Below are positions 11,700 to 26,100 of a DNA stretch of 64,000 bases, in pieces. The notes below the pieces were generated by a model that saw only the letters and a list, made by a program, of their open reading frames with translations, was not told where the DNA came from and searched no databases. Each line of letters opens with the position of its first letter. Within the stretch, counting starts at the first letter, position 1. The translations under genes were made by a program, and so were the position numbers. The DNA is from Pisaster brevispinus (lineage: Eukaryota > Echinodermata > Asteroidea > Forcipulatida > Asteriidae), in NCBI GenBank assembly GCA_023634235.1, contig JAMKCF010000019.1, forward strand, positions 3,968,001 to 4,032,000, given 5' to 3'.

Positions 11700-14370
11700 T
11701 AATCAAGAGAGTATGCAGATAGTTTACCTGTATGCAAAAACAAAGTTCAAAGTAAATAAAACTTCTGTGTCAAACTTGTAAAGTTTTAATATACGGTGTA
11801 AATAAAATTTGCTGTTTTTTGTGTTTTTGCTCGAGGTGTGACCTTGTTGAAACATATCGAGGGGGTGCTTTTAGGTTTAGTCTACAGCGAAATATAAAAA
11901 CTAAAATTTGCTGTTTTGAGTTTTATTGCTCGAGGTGTGACCTTGTTGGAACATAAATATAGAGGGTGTGCCTGTATAAAAATACGGAATTCAAAGTTAA
12001 CAAATTATCTTTATCAAGTTTGTTTACAGAGTGACTTTTGATTTAGTAAATAGTGACAATTAACATTGCTGTTTTGTTTAGGGTTTTTGTGCACAGGCGT
12101 GGCCTTGTTCAACCATTTAAAGGTTGTGCCTGTATGTACCTGTGTCAAGTTAGTTACAGAGTGATTTTAGGTTTAGTTTTAGGGAAAAATCTAAATTTGC
12201 TGCTCTGAGATTTTTTTGCGCTTGCGTTGGCTGGCGTAGGTTTGACCTTTTTTAAACATAAAGAGCGCGTGCATGTATGCAAAAACAGTGTTAAAATGAA
12301 TCGAAACTAGCATGGTCACAGAAAACCAATACATACAATTATCTTCGTCAAGTTTGTTAACAGAGTCACTTTAAGTTTAGAAAACAGGGAAACTTAAACA
12401 TGGCTGGTTTTAATTGTTTATTTATTTGTTCATTATTTATTTATTTACTTATTTATTTATTTGCTTATTTGCTGTTGGTGTGACCTTGTTCAAACATACA
12501 GTGCCAGCATGTAAATAATACAGAGTTCCTGTAAAAACAACTATTTGGGTCAAGTTTGTTTACAGAGTGACTAAAGGTTTTGTAAACAAAGAAAATACAA
12601 AAATTTGTTTTAAGTGGGTTTTTTTGCACTTTAGGCCTAGGTGTGACCTTGTTCAAACAAATTGAGGGTTCGATATATGCAATTGCAGTTTTTGATTTAT
12701 TTACTTACTGTTTTTGCTCATGGTTAGGGGGGCCTAAGTGTGTCCAAACATACAAAAGGCTTGCCAGTATCTAAATACAGAGTTTTTTGTAAATAACGTT
12801 ATATGGGTCAAAGTTGTTTACAGAGTGACTTTTGGTTTTGTAAACAAGGATAATTAAAACTTTACTACTTTTGGAGTTTTTTTGCGTGAGATGTGTTGTT
12901 GAAACATACAACAGGTGTGCCTGTATTCAAATACAGAGTTAAAAGTAAACAAATGGATTAACTGTGCACTTTTGTTCACAGAGTGACCTAGACAGAGAAA
13001 ACTACAAATTTGCTGCTTTTAGGGTTTTGTGCAAAGGTATGACATGCTGTGCAACATACTGAGGAGATGCCTGTATATACAAAGACAGAGTTAAAAGTAA
13101 ACCTAATTTTACATGTCAAGATTGTTTATAGAGTGAGCATAGAATTAATAAACTGGGAACATTTAAAATTTGCTGCTTTTAAGCTTTTTTTTTTTTGGTT
13201 TGGTCTTGCCATGGGATAGGTGTTAACTTGTTGAACCATACTGAAGGTTTGCCTGTATGCAAATACTGTGTTAAAACTAAACGAAATTATCAATGTTAAG
13301 TTTGTTCACAGAGTGCCTTTAAGTTTAGTGAACAGGGACAATTTAAAATTGTTGAAGTGAGTTTTTTCGTGAAGTGTTGAAGTGACCTTGTTGAAACATT
13401 TAGAGAGGTTTTGCAAGGCTACGGATACAGATATGGATACGGATAGGTCAACACTTTGTGTGCTCAAGTGACGCGTAACCGAGACTTCCGTGTTTCGCAT
13501 GCACGTTTACAACGGATACAGCAAGCTCATACACGTACGTAAAAAAGAATACCGTTTTGCTGATTTTAGTTGTATTTTTGACATAGATTAAAAACATTTA
13601 CCTCTGTATTGCTTTTAAAGGTGTCATTCATGACATAGATAGAAATGTGTTCATCATTTGTAAGCAAAGTATCGGGAAAATGCAGAATAAATGGTCGTCT
13701 CTATTTTGCCGTGCTTGCTGGAAACTTTCTTTACACGCGTTTAACGTGGCTATGTGACTACATAGTTAAAATTGAAACAAATTGTTTTGGTGTCAAGTTT
13801 AATTGTTTCAGAGTAACAGGTGTGCCTGTATACAAATGTAGAGTTCATTGTATAAACAATATATCAGTGAATGTTGTTTACAGAGTGACTTTAGGTTTTG
13901 TAAACAAGGACAATTAAACAATGTGGTTTTTGTGGTTTTTGCACGAGGTGTGTTGTTGAAACAAACAACAGGAGTGCCTGTATACAAATACAGAGTTGAA
14001 AGTAAACAAATTAATTAAATGTGTAAATTTTGTTCACATAGTGACTTAATAGACAGGGAAAGCACAAATTTGCTGTTCTGAGGGTTTTGGTGAAACATAC
14101 CGCGGGTATGTCTGTATATACACATACAGAGTTACAAAGTAAACCAAAATTTACATGTCAAGTTTAATTATAGAGTGAACATAGAATTAATAAACAGGGA
14201 AAATAAAACAGTTGTTGCTTCAAGGATTTTTTTTGCACGGGCGTTGGCATAGGTGTGACCTTGTTAAAACATACAGAGGGTGCCCGTATATGCAAATACA
14301 GTGTTAAAACTAAACAAAACTTTCCGTGTTAAGTTCGTTTACAGAGTGCCTTTAAGTTTATAAAATAAAA
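11700..14370 (+). repeat. Diverged tandem repeat, units about 100-180 bp
   Basis: A motif series recurs more than a dozen times: GTTTACAGAGTGACTTTAGG, then TAAACAGGGA, then ATTTGCTGTTTT, then CGAGGTGTGACCTTGTTGAA, then TGCCTGTATACAAATACAGA. Unit length varies through indels, and several units are truncated. Intervening unique stretches occur at 13420-13640. The copies are old, as they differ at many positions. No convincing protein is encoded in the array. Confidence 0.7.
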
Positions 14371-14606
14371 TAAAATAATGAACTAAGCGGTCCATCTCTC
14401 TGATACACTATGCTTGACAGAGAACAGATGGGCACAACTCGTCGAGTCATCACGAAAGAGATGGAACAGTTGCTTGAAAGGAATACAATGTTCTAATTGT
14501 ACTTTTTGGAAAATATATTGAAATATTTGTTCTTTGTCAAAGAGTTTGTGTATTATGTTAGCATTAATTTAGCATTAAACTCTATACATGGTGTAAATTT
14601 TGTCCA

Positions 14607-14960
14607 GGACCCAATTTCATTGAGCTTCTCAGGCGCAAAAGGTAGCTAAGCACAACGAAAATAATGCTTACCAGAATAAAGTTACCAGCCAAAAGACCAT
14701 GCCACACATGTACAATTTGTGACTGTTTATATCCTGCTGAATTTTGCTCAGCAGAAGCATAATTTTCTGCTTAAGCACCTTTATGAAATTGGAGGCAGCA
14801 CACAATGCACACAAAGTAGCTTAGCACAAACACATTATACGCTCACCAGAATAAGATCACAAGCCAAAATACACATGTACCATCTGTACTTGGTAATCTG
14901 CTCAATTTTGCTCAATTTTGTGACGTGCTCTGCTGAAGTAGCTCAATGAGATTGAACCAG
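14607..14960. repeat. Two adjacent GGGCCCAATTTCATAGAGCTGC-type hairpin repeats
   Basis: The first copy starts GACCCAATTTCATTGAGC at 14607 and ends in TTATGAAATTGG. The second runs to AGCTCAATGAGATTGAACC near 14956. Both carry TAGCTTAGCACAA and CTTACCAGAATAA motifs typical of the family. Confidence 0.6.
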
Positions 14961-16074
14961 GGCTGGTTGTGAAATAATATTATTAGGTCAAGGTTTTCTT
15001 ACTGTTCAAAGATTTATGGATAGTTATGGAGCACAAGTTTCTAATTACATGCGACATTGGGAGGGGGTGGACTTGCTTCACTCTTTGTCCTGTGGCTTGG
15101 GTTGAACTTGCATTTTCCTGGGGCACACCTACTTTTTTCTACAGTAATGAGGGAAATCTGCCGTGACACAATGATTAATAAGCCCAGGAGTGAGGTCATA
15201 ACCCCAGAGCTATGATACAAAGTATATGGGAAAGCCCCAGCCATTACCCACATCTAGAATCAATCGCAACTTGTCAACCGGGTAAGCCTGGCTTCCTTAA
15301 CTTCGGCATTTTGATTCTAAATGATATCAAGTTGGATTAGACGGAAGCCTGATAATAAAAAAAAATTGGTGAGTGAGGTACATAACAAATAATTACAAAG
15401 TGCAAATAAGCGCAGAAGAGGGTAACACTCATTCAGTTTCACTTTGAGGCATGCGAATTTATGAAGCATTATAATTATTCAATTGTTCTTTATAGCCATG
15501 CGAAGTCGGCATTCAATTTCAATTTAGCTTAGCATGAGGCAATTGAGATTTATGCGAAAAGCTGCTGTGAATTTAATTGCTGTTTGAGTGGATTGTAAAC
15601 CAATTGAATGGTTATCTGCTTTTAATCTTATGATGTTAAAGAACATTGCGCATATTCGACAATTGGGACCCGTTACAGTGCGCGAGTTCGTTTCCTTCAC
15701 GTGATCCCAAAATCGTTAGACTACGCGGGGGACTTACAATGGCGGCCCAGCGTGTAGCACTTGCGTGTATGGATTGGTCGATGGAAGAACCCCCCTTAAA
15801 TCATTTAAAACAAAATGGCCAAATATTAAGTAATCCGAGTGTCCCTGCTTTGGTTATGTTCATCGAAACGATACCTTTTTTCTTATAATGGTATCACCCA
15901 AACACGGAAATAGAATTTGTGGTTATTTCATGGCATTTTGGTTTCTCAAGTTCACACCCAAGTACGTCCTTTTTAGGGTAGGCATACATACAGCCACGGA
16001 CCCGACCTCTGGATCGGCAGCGAAGTGTCGAACTTGGGTGTAAAAGTATTTTACCAAACGACATCTTTTTTCAG
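14961..16074. other. 5' flank of the receptor gene
   Basis: No CpG-rich promoter or clear TATA/Inr could be assigned. The acceptor-like TCTTTTTTCAG ending at 16074 suggests that the first coding exon is preceded by at least one untranslated exon, as in vertebrate MET. That exon was not identified. A frame at 15739 starting MAAQRVALACMDWSMEEPP has no recognisable domain. Confidence 0.4.
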
Positions 16075-16143
16075 AGCTGTTTGTTGATGAGAGAGAGATT
16101 CTCAATCGATCTAGTGAATACCCTTGGTCACATAATCGGAACC

Positions 16144-17190
16144 ATGGAGCGTAGACTGGTATTAACATCCGTACTCTTCGCATTGGTTCTTTGCCTCTAC
16201 TTTGACACTGCATCTGCACAGCGTACAGGGAACCTCTCTGCTTATAAGATATCAGCTTTCCACAATCCAGATATCAACGCCGAATTGAATCATGTTCTTC
16301 TGCATAGCCAATCGGGTAATGTGTATATAGGGGCGGTTAATTCAATCTATCGACTCAACACCAATTTGGAACATCAGGGGCAGGTCAGTACAGCATCCAA
16401 TGAGTGCGAAGATGAACGGGATTGTGTCAATCACAATAAAGTTCTCTTTGTTGAACCGCTGAGGAATGCACTGATTACCTGCGGAAGTTACACTGGGCAA
16501 TGTCAGCTTAGACATGTCGAGGAACTGACAGTTACCGCTGAGATTGATACTCTTGTAGCATCAGAAGAAGATAAGACAACAATTAGCATCTTAGCACCTG
16601 GACCTGGGAATAAAGACTGGTTGTATGTTGCCGCTACATTCACGAGTACTTTTCCAAGAAATGCACTTCCTCCAGTATCAAGGAGAATTTTGGATCAGGG
16701 TGTACCAAATGCACAACTACTGTTTGATGACTCTCCAATCATTTTTAATGGCGACTACAAGGGTAATCCTTTTTACATTACTTATGTGTATGGTTTTTCA
16801 TCAAATGGCTTCGTTTATTACGTCACTCATCAAACTGGCTTCTCCAAAGTGGTACGGGTTTGTCACCAGGCTAATGTGTTTGAGTCAGTCCGTCCAGACT
16901 TGGATTCTTACACAGAGATTACCATACAATGTGGCCAAGGATCGAGTATGTATCCCTCGGCCCAAGCAGCTCATGTTGGACCAGCAGGACCCAGCATCGC
17001 TGCGTCACTGGGAATTGATTCAAGTGACTTGATGTTGTATGCAGTCTTTACCAGGGAGGACAACTCAGCTCTCTGTATGTTCAGTATGAGCGACATAGAA
17101 GGTGCATTTCTTACTGCTGTTGGTAACTGCATTAGGGGGACTGGGGGAGACAGCGTCAGCTATCTGGATGCAAGTAGATGTAATACCATT
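16144..17190 (+). CDS. MET: Receptor exon 1: signal peptide and most of Sema
   Basis: Residues 1-349. [20 protein letters not shown] is a classic hydrophobic leader with likely cleavage after TASA. The Sema propeller follows with blade signatures [24 protein letters not shown] and VRVCHQAN, and paired cysteines. It is one large exon, as in vertebrate MET and plexins. It ends in phase 0 before donor GTAAGT. The exon probably begins at 16075 after an acceptor, which would leave a short 5' UTR. Confidence 0.95.
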
Positions 17191-20100
17191 GTAAGTTAGC
17201 TAATAATATCAGTAAGACAGAATTTGGTCACTTACACATCCGTACATGTACAGTTTGAAATACTTTTATCAGGGTCAGCGAAACATGTCCGAAATTGAAT
17301 TTTCTAGTTTTCCAGTCAGACCCAGGTTGCGTATTCATATAAGCCCGGATCCAAACAAAATGTATGAGCGGGGGGAGGGGGGGGGGACGCCTATAATTTT
17401 TTTCAAATGTAGAGCAGCACATGTATTCCGAGGCGAGACCCCCACGTTCAATTGTATTATGTACATAGAGCTACATGACCAAGTTTGACCTGGAAAAATT
17501 TCCATATCTGACTGCCAGTTTTTCATTCAGTATGAAATAAAATAGTATCTAATTTTCCTAAAGATATTGCTTTTTGTAACAATGAGTGAAAAAGTGGCAG
17601 TCGGAAACGGAAAATGTTTCCCTTTATGACTGGAAAGGGTGGCGGTTCAAGTATGGTATGAACTATTCCTCCATAGTTTAAACTACCTGCGATTGTTACC
17701 GTGTGCCACGCCCTTGTCATGCGTGTATGTAGAAAACCACGTTCCTGCGTCTATTTTTACGAGACTAACCAGCTAGCAATGCGAAAAGCTTTAAAGTGTT
17801 GGGTTCGGGGCCCGCTTCAGGGCCCCTGGAAATTATAACATTTAGGTGCGCTCTGATGCAATCTAGGCCACTTCGGAGGCGTTTTACACATTGTTTTTAC
17901 ATATTGGAACATTTTCTTCATTTGTCTTTTGACTGTTGTTTTGTTACGTTTTTAGGGGAGGGGGTCGGCTCCTAGGGGGGCTATACGCTAGCCGATGAAG
18001 AAACAGCATTCTAGCCAGGATGTATGGCATGTATAGTGTAATGCATTTTACGAGAAGAAAGAACAAACGCGAAGCCTTTATATGTACAGTGTTGTGCCCT
18101 GGGGAAAAGTTAGCCCAGGTTGGACTCATCCGTTGCATCCAACGTGACGGAGTCCATGGTAAAAAGGTCCCGTACCGTTGCGAAAAAGATGTACAACAAG
18201 CATTTTTCATATTTATACTTTCACAAAATCCTTGCGTCCGGAACTCCCAGCCTGATGGGTTCAGAATTGTTAATTTTAACCTTGGGTGAGATTATTTGAA
18301 AAATAAAATGGAAATTGATGTCCCCGTTGTAACTTTCTGTTTTGCAGTGTATTTTGAACGTTCGTTGATTGTTTAGATTAATTATACCATGCCCGATATG
18401 GGGGCAGAGGGTACTCATTTGGGCACCTAATGAGATGATTGCAGTCTAAACAAGCAACGGTGACTTTTGAGTGTCTTCAAGTGCAGTCTGGGGCATTTTT
18501 TTCATCCAGAAATGTTTCTCTTGATGATTGGTAATGAACTTTATTATTAAAAGCTAGCTGCAATATTGAAATTATAAATTCTTTGCAAAAATAATTATTG
18601 GACATCGGACTCGTACTTTTTTGCAGCCTGTTCCTGATATCACTCCATTGCTCTGTGACACAGGAGACCTTTATAGATACGCCAATAATCCTAACGCAGT
18701 TGAATCCACACCTTTGTTTGAACGAGCAGGGATTATGATGTCATCAATAACTGCAACCAATGAGCTAAACCATACTGTTGCGTTTATTGGAACTTCAAGT
18801 GGATCGTTGTTGAAGGTTCGTGACTCACATTGTGACTGACTATTTTTTACAGATTCGCGAAAAGTACTAGCTTCATTTATTGTATTGCATGAAAACAATT
18901 CGCCAATAATTATAGGCCTAGTAGTTGTTAAAAAAAACTAAGAACATAAACTATTGTATTTTACATATATTTTGTGTTTTGTCCGTGCCATATGCGAGAG
19001 TTTTTGTATGTTTTTCGTTTTGAGACAGCATCATCTGTCAAAGTTAATAGAATTGTGAAGAAAAACAAATTCCCGGCGAAAATAAAATGAATGGGTGTAA
19101 ACAAAAATGAATTGAAAAAAAAAAGACGGGGAAGAAAAGAATGAAGACAAAGTTACATCATTAATTTAATTTAAAACAAAAGGATCTATCTGTGATACTC
19201 ATTGACTTACTATCGAGTAGTATAGACTATCAGTGTGGTCACTGGACTTCATCTTACAGTTTGACAGTCTGACGGTCGACTTGTCTCAACGGACGACCTG
19301 TCTCAATTTGAGTTGTGTTACGGTCGAAATATCTGTTCTCCGCTAAAATCGGGTTAAGTTGACGTGCGGAGATGATTGTAAGCCCAGCTCTTGAATTTTT
19401 TTTTTTTATTAAGGTAATGCACTTTTGGGTGGTGTTTCTTTCTCGAGGTAAATATATGAAGTTAGTATCCGCTAACCACCAATCAAGAGAGAAGAGAATT
19501 ACAGACTCAGAGCCGAGCTAGAATTGTCTGTCATCTCAGGGCATAGACTCATACTATACCTCGATACAGTTTATGGATTGTTACATCGAATACCAAATAT
19601 TTCTCTCTATGGAATTTTTACCAGTATGAACTTTATCATCAATGAGCCAGTTGAGATTGAAACTAACAACGGCTTTTCGATAGTTTCAACTATTCTGTGA
19701 GATGCCCAAATATTGAATGATTTGTCATTCATTCAAGTCCCCACAATTTATGTAATAATTAACCATTAATCTCAGACGATCCGACCCCAATAAGATAAAC
19801 AAATCAACTGATTGACTTTTTGGCACAGCTCAAACTGTTTTTATTACCAAACAGACACTTGTCAATGATCAGAAAGAGAACCTGAAAGAGAAACAAATCA
19901 AGGAGCAGCTTGCCCCCAAAACATACCAAGCACGGATTCCTTCTTGGCAGCTTGTCACACTCACATACAAGAGGGGCACTCATTCTAAAAAATGCATTCT
20001 TGTGGAGCATTCTTTTGTTCTTTCCTTTGTCCCTGCACTTTACAGTTTCCCATAGACTTTGTACACAAATTTTCTTGTGGAGCACCCCGGTCTGTAGAAT

Positions 20101-23100
20101 TGCCATGTGGAGACCTTTTGTTTTCCCTTTTTTGTTTTGTCCTTGGTCTCCATAGGGTACCAAATATGAGCCCATCAGCTTGCCAAGCCCCCATAAAACA
20201 CTATAACAATACAGCAGTGTGTTTAACAAATCACAAAATGGCATAAGCATACAATGCTTAAATGCTTGACACAGATAACAAAAGGGGCAGCTTTCCAAGC
20301 CTCTGTACCAGTGTGATAGTCGAGTCCATGACCTTCGAGGCCAAGGCCGAGGGGGAGTCATGGGTCTGCGAGGCCGAGGCCAAGACCGAGTCACAGCACT
20401 CGAGGCCGAGGCCAAGGCCAAGGCCACAGTGTCCGAGGCCAAGGCCGAGGCCAAGGCCAGTTAAATTATTATAATATTATGCACACACATACGGGTAGAA
20501 AAAAAGCAAACGTTTACGCAAAGGTGATACTTTGAAACGGTTTTATTATTTCACCATGAAGGTACAATGAGATTGACAAACTGCGAGCGTTTACATGTAG
20601 GGACACGTTGCCTTAGATTGGGCAATTTGGGCAGTTTTGTGATGTAAAAAGTGTTTTTTGTGATATGAAATATGGTCGGAAAGATATTTTAGAAGTAGAA
20701 TTTAATGATTTAAACAAAATATGCCTCAAAATTGTGTGATTTTTCCTTTTACTTCGTGGACTAACACGGCCCGCCATTTTGTACGACCAAATCTTTGACT
20801 CCACAAAATGGCAAACTGTGTTTAATAGTTCACGAAGTAAAAGGAAAACCACACAATTTTGAGGCATATTTGTTTGGATCATTATCAGTCTGATCATTAT
20901 ATTCTAATTTTAAAAGATCTTTCCAACCATATCCACTTCATAACAAACACTTTTATAGCTCAAATCGCCCAATCCGAAGGCAACGTGTCCCTTTAACATT
21001 CCAAATCATAGATTGTATTATGTATTTTACCAGTACTGTATCTCCACTCCTCAAAGTTTGTGTTCATTACACTTTAAAAACATAAGGGTTCCAAAGCATT
21101 CGTATCTAAATACATTGGGCTGGTTTCTATGCCGCGTCATTACTTTCGGTAATGCCGGTAACGAGCAGGAGCCAGTCTATTTCAAATCTGCAATCTTTGG
21201 GGTCCGGTTGCGCACGTTAGTTGTGTCTTTTGCGCTCGTAAAGTATGCGCAATTTCGTTCCGCGAAACCTCAGGAGTCCGCTTCAGTAATTGTATTTTTT
21301 TCACGAGATAATTTTTTTTGAAAAGTAAATGGTGGGAAATTTGAGTAGAAACTGGCGGCCTCGAACCGGCCTCGGCTTATTCTTCGAGGCCAGAAGGTGC
21401 CGAGGCCAAGGCCAAGACCGAGTCATGACAAGGGGAGGCCGAGGCCGAGACCAAGGCCGTCCAAAGTTGGCCTCGAGACCGGCCTCGAGGCCGAGGCTGG
21501 CCTCGACCTCCAAAACTGCTCTGTACAACAATAAAGCAGCGGTGTTTTTAAAACTTTAATATAATGACACAAATGCCTACAACTACAAGGCTTAAAGTGA
21601 TTCCACCGCTGGTTCATGCGGTCGGAGTACATAAATCAGCCCCACCTGAACTAGAGGGTGCTGTCAGTGTTACCAAATTAAACAATACAACCTAAACATT
21701 TGTAGACTAACCACCATTCATTTGTTTGACCCCAGGCAGTGGCCGTCCACTTCCCTAGAAAATAATGCCATCCGTAAAAGAAACAGCTTGGCAATAACCC
21801 GCAAGTATAGAGGGAGCAGATCCAACGCGCAGCCCGGTTAAACTTATAAAACAACAATGTTGTACCCATCAGCATATTAATATATAAAGGCCTATGTACA
21901 TAGTTGGAAATGACTCCACTGCTGGTACATGCAGTCGTAGCACATGAAATAGACCCAGAGGAACTAGAGGGTGATCTAAGTATTGAGTTATACAAGAAGT
22001 AACGAACAACATCAGGATAACCACTAGGTATGGTAGGGGTGGTGGTGGGTTTCGAAAATGTGTGTTAACCAGCAATGAAAGCTGTAACGAATATGAGCCT
22101 TCCCGCCTTTGTGTGAAGTAAACTGTACTTTTGCTCGATCCACATTCCAACTTAATTGGTTCAAGATCCACACAAGCAATTTGCATAAAGGTCAGCCTTG
22201 CAGCCCGGGAAAGAGGCAGCTACTCTTTTTGGCTTATGCCCTACTTAGGGATCACCGCCAAAGAAGTAAGGTTAAGCCTTGAAAAAGGCATCACGGCTGA
22301 GCTGACCTGGGGTCTTTGTTTTGCCGAATGAAGAATTTGATCGTTTATGCGATAAAATTGATTATACTCGATCAGGTGCACATAGAGGGCGGAACTACAG
22401 CTCGGCATTATGAAACCATTGATCTTGGAGACGCTCCAGTACTGAGGGATATTTCACTTGATGACACAAAGCAACAGATATATGTGCTTACCGAACAGCA
22501 GGTGAATTGATCTTAAGATAAACAAGCAGAATTATTACTATTAGGTATAAAGGCAATGCGTCAGTACGTAACCGTAAACCCTGATACAGACAACGAGAAA
22601 AATGTATCTCGACAAGTCGACTTACTCAAACTAAGATGTCGACGTACACCTGATCATTTATCGTGCCAAGTCGACACAATCAAACAAAGATGTCGACTTA
22701 TACCTTATATTTATCTTGTCAAGTCGACACACTTAATCAAAGATGTCGACTTATACCTGATATTATCTCGCCAAGTCGACTTGCTCAAACTAAGATATAA
22801 AACATGTATTTTTAAAAATACCATTATAGGGTATATGCCTATACGTGGCTTTACTTAAATTGTTTTTATTAGATTGTGAGTCAGATGACTCTTCCCAAGT
22901 CAATCAAGACCACCGTTTTTTAATCAATATTATCTTATTAAACCCCCGAAAGCCAGTGCTCGTTGTGTTTTAAACACACAGTGATAACTTTAAACTTTTG
23001 TTGCAGCTTCTGAAACTAAGAGTTGAAAGTTGCAGTCAGTACACAAGCTGCGAGATGTGCATCGGGTGGGACGGGGACCCGTACTGTGGGTGGTGCACGC

Positions 23101-26100
23101 TGGAAAACAAGTAAGAGCTGCGTTTGTCTTAGGAAACGGTTTCTCCTCAGCAACGGCATAAATGAAATAATTTAGACTGAACAAATGTTTGGCAGACTGA
23201 CTGCCGATGGTGGTTTTCAAAGACATCGAACATAGTTATGTTTACGTAAATATTTGCGACTTGGGGCGCAAATCGTGAATATGTACTGTTTGCGGTAACA
23301 CCATGTGTATATTATCTACTTTGCTATGTAGATTTGTTTTTTGTTCTTTGCTTTTTACTCTCGGAGTAGATATCGGAATTCGGGAGACTACTTAGTTCTG
23401 AAAAGAACTGTCCTGCTTATTAGCTACTTCTTAGGCGGAAGGTAGGAAATCGACCGGGACTACTACTTTCGCTTAGTGGATCGAAGGGACTTCTCGTGAT
23501 TAACTTCACTGCCGCGGAGTGAGTTCTTAATTGGAGACCAATTAGAACTCACTCCGCGGCAGTGAAGTTAATAATAAGCAGGACAGTTCTTTTCGGAACA
23601 AAGTAGTCTCCCGAATTCATCTGCTCCGCGGCAGTAGAATAAAAAGCAAGACCTATAGTTCCCATATACAAAATCTACACAGCAAAGTAGAAGCACACAT
23701 GGTGTTACCGCAAACCGAATATTTACATTGATACCTCATCATGCAATGCCTGCAAGAACTAAATCGTGATTAGTCACGTAGATATTCGCGACACGGCAGA
23801 TCGTGAAGATTTACTAAAGTTGAATGTCATTTTCACGATTTAGGGCACGAGTTACGTAAACAATTGCGATTTGGTGCCCAAATCGTGAAAATTCACTTAA
23901 TATTCGTAAAAACTTGCGACACGGCCAAAATCATAATTTTTACGTAAACATTTAGTGAATCTCATGATTGTTGGCACAGAGTACATTGGCAGTGTTAATG
24001 AAATGTTAACCATTTCCAATAATAACACACAGTAAAAGACTGAATTTCATACAAACATTTATACAAACAACCTCTTCATGTTTCTAACTGCAGATGTACC
24101 AGAAGCGTGGAATGTACGATGGCGGATGAATATAATCGTTGGCTACCATATAATGAGATTCAGTGTGTGGCTATTAGTAATATAGATCCATATAGAAGCT
24201 TCGCAATTACAGAACCACAGAGACAGGTGAGCCTTGGGGAAGCAAGTAATTATTCACATTTTACATTACACCAATTTTCATAAAAACTCTTCCCATGGAT
24301 TTTAATAATGGTAATATTTGTGATGAATATTAATTTAAGTGTGAAGATTACAGAACTCTGGAGAGTGGTTGGGCTAAACAGGAGACACCATTGACCGAAA
24401 AGGGGAAACGAATCCCTCTTGGTATCAAGGAAGATGAGATTTTCTTCACATAACAAATAGTGGTTATCAAGTTGTTATACTGCTGTTCGACTAAAAATGG
24501 ACATTATACAACATTTGTGGAAATGACAGTTCGCAACAACAAATTGTTGCAGTTTTTTTAGCCCACACTTTATCCCGGGTCAGAATTGACCCGGACTCTG
24601 GGTCTCAGGAAGCCTGAACCATTGAGTCAGGCTGACCCATAAACCGATTTGAAATAGTGATTTTGACTCAGATTCTGCGTCAGTTTGAGTCGGCTCCGGT
24701 CGACACAGAATGTCTTACTGACCCAGAAATGGGTCAAGCCACCTGTAACTCGGAATCCCTTGAAAACTTTAGAGTGGCCTGCTTATTTCTTTTTTTCCTG
24801 CCATGAGCTTAGAAAAATAATGGTGTCATTCATCAATAAATTCAGATCGTATTGACTGTAGAGCGCCTCCCCAAACTTCAAGATGGCGAGACCTACTCCT
24901 GCAAGTTCGATGATCTTCCAGAGTATCAAGGAACGACAATCGGAAATACTGTCGCGTGCTACATTCCTGGAACAAGTGCTCGGCCAAACATCCCTTCAAA
25001 TGGTACATCCAAGTCGGCATAATTGCCAAACAACTCATCATTTTTGTGTTGTCAATGGGGGTGTTTTCTTTTTAGGACAGGGGTTATTTCTTGTTTTGAG
25101 GAAAGTCAACAGTGTTTTGCTTCTCAATAGCTTTCATTTAACAAACTCCAGGAAAGAAAGGTATGATCTTTCTTTCCGCACAATTGGTGAAAAATAAACA
25201 TGTTTTGATTTGGTCAAGTGCTGTGGTGGTGATTACTCCAAAACGTATACCATGGCCAAACAGTGCCGATCAGTCAGTCAACTTTAATTCCCAAGTTGCA
25301 CTATTAAAAGTAAGGGTCGCAACCCGGAGAAAGGTCCGTATGGGTACCTGACCCCACAATTAGTATTGTGTATTCACCACATGGGTCGGGTGCCAACTAG
25401 TCTTGATTGGCGACGCTTTTTTTTTTTTTTTTTTTGGGGGGAAGGGGTATTAATCACCGGTAGAAAGTGCAACAGCAACTGGCTCGGAGGCTGGCTCGGA
25501 GGGACTGTACAAGTCTACGAATCTGGATCGTTTTGAGCCAGATGTTTGTGTGATACTGTTTATATGCATCTCTTCTCCAGTAATTCGTGTTGCGATATCG
25601 GCGACCACGTTAACAAAATAAACCTCGCCAATCAGTCAACCTGTTTAAAAACAAAACTAACTGCAGGACAATCATTTAGATTTCGTTGGTCTGTAAAGCC
25701 AGGCCCTCCTGTCGCAATGGTGCAATTGTAACTTTGGCGCTCAAAATGAAAACTGACTGGCATGGACAGCTTTTAAAAAACATTCTGACAAGAGTTTACC
25801 ATTTTTTGGGCAACTGATATCTTGAAGCGTTGCATTGGGACGACATCTCTGCAATAAACTTTGCATATATATATATAAAATAAGTAGGGGAGATGGCCTT
25901 AGCTTTCGATCCAATCCGGACCTTCGTCAGAGGCATAAACAAGAACAAACACAAACAAATTCATTTATAGCAAAAAGAGGAGCAAAGGATTAAGGGAGAG
26001 TATCCAGAAAAAAGCGGGAAAATATAGCCAATCAGAGTTGTAAATTTACTGGCTAAGAACCAATAAGAGTGAAGAAGTGAGAACAAAGGATGGTCAGTGT

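Larger units (their letters stand above)
18816..22375 (+). other. MET: Receptor intron 2, repeat-rich
   Basis: It contains two GAGGCC arrays (20310-20462 and 21355-21512), a MITE at 20599-20992 and a roughly 310-bp tandem duplication (21598-22010). Many short frames on both strands reflect the arrays and carry no recognisable domain. Confidence 0.65.

Noticed and set aside
15646..15888. 80-codon frame just upstream of the receptor (MAAQRVALACMDWSMEEPP part)
   Set aside because: No domain, no splice link to exon 1, and composition not clearly coding; probably 5' flank.
16625..17032. 135-codon frame inside receptor exon 1
   Set aside because: Out-of-frame shadow of the Sema coding exon.
19804..20454. 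216-codon minus-strand frame with Arg/Pro-rich and Cys-rich parts
   Set aside because: The N-terminal part is the GAGGCC array read backwards and the rest lies in a receptor intron; no domain or splice support.
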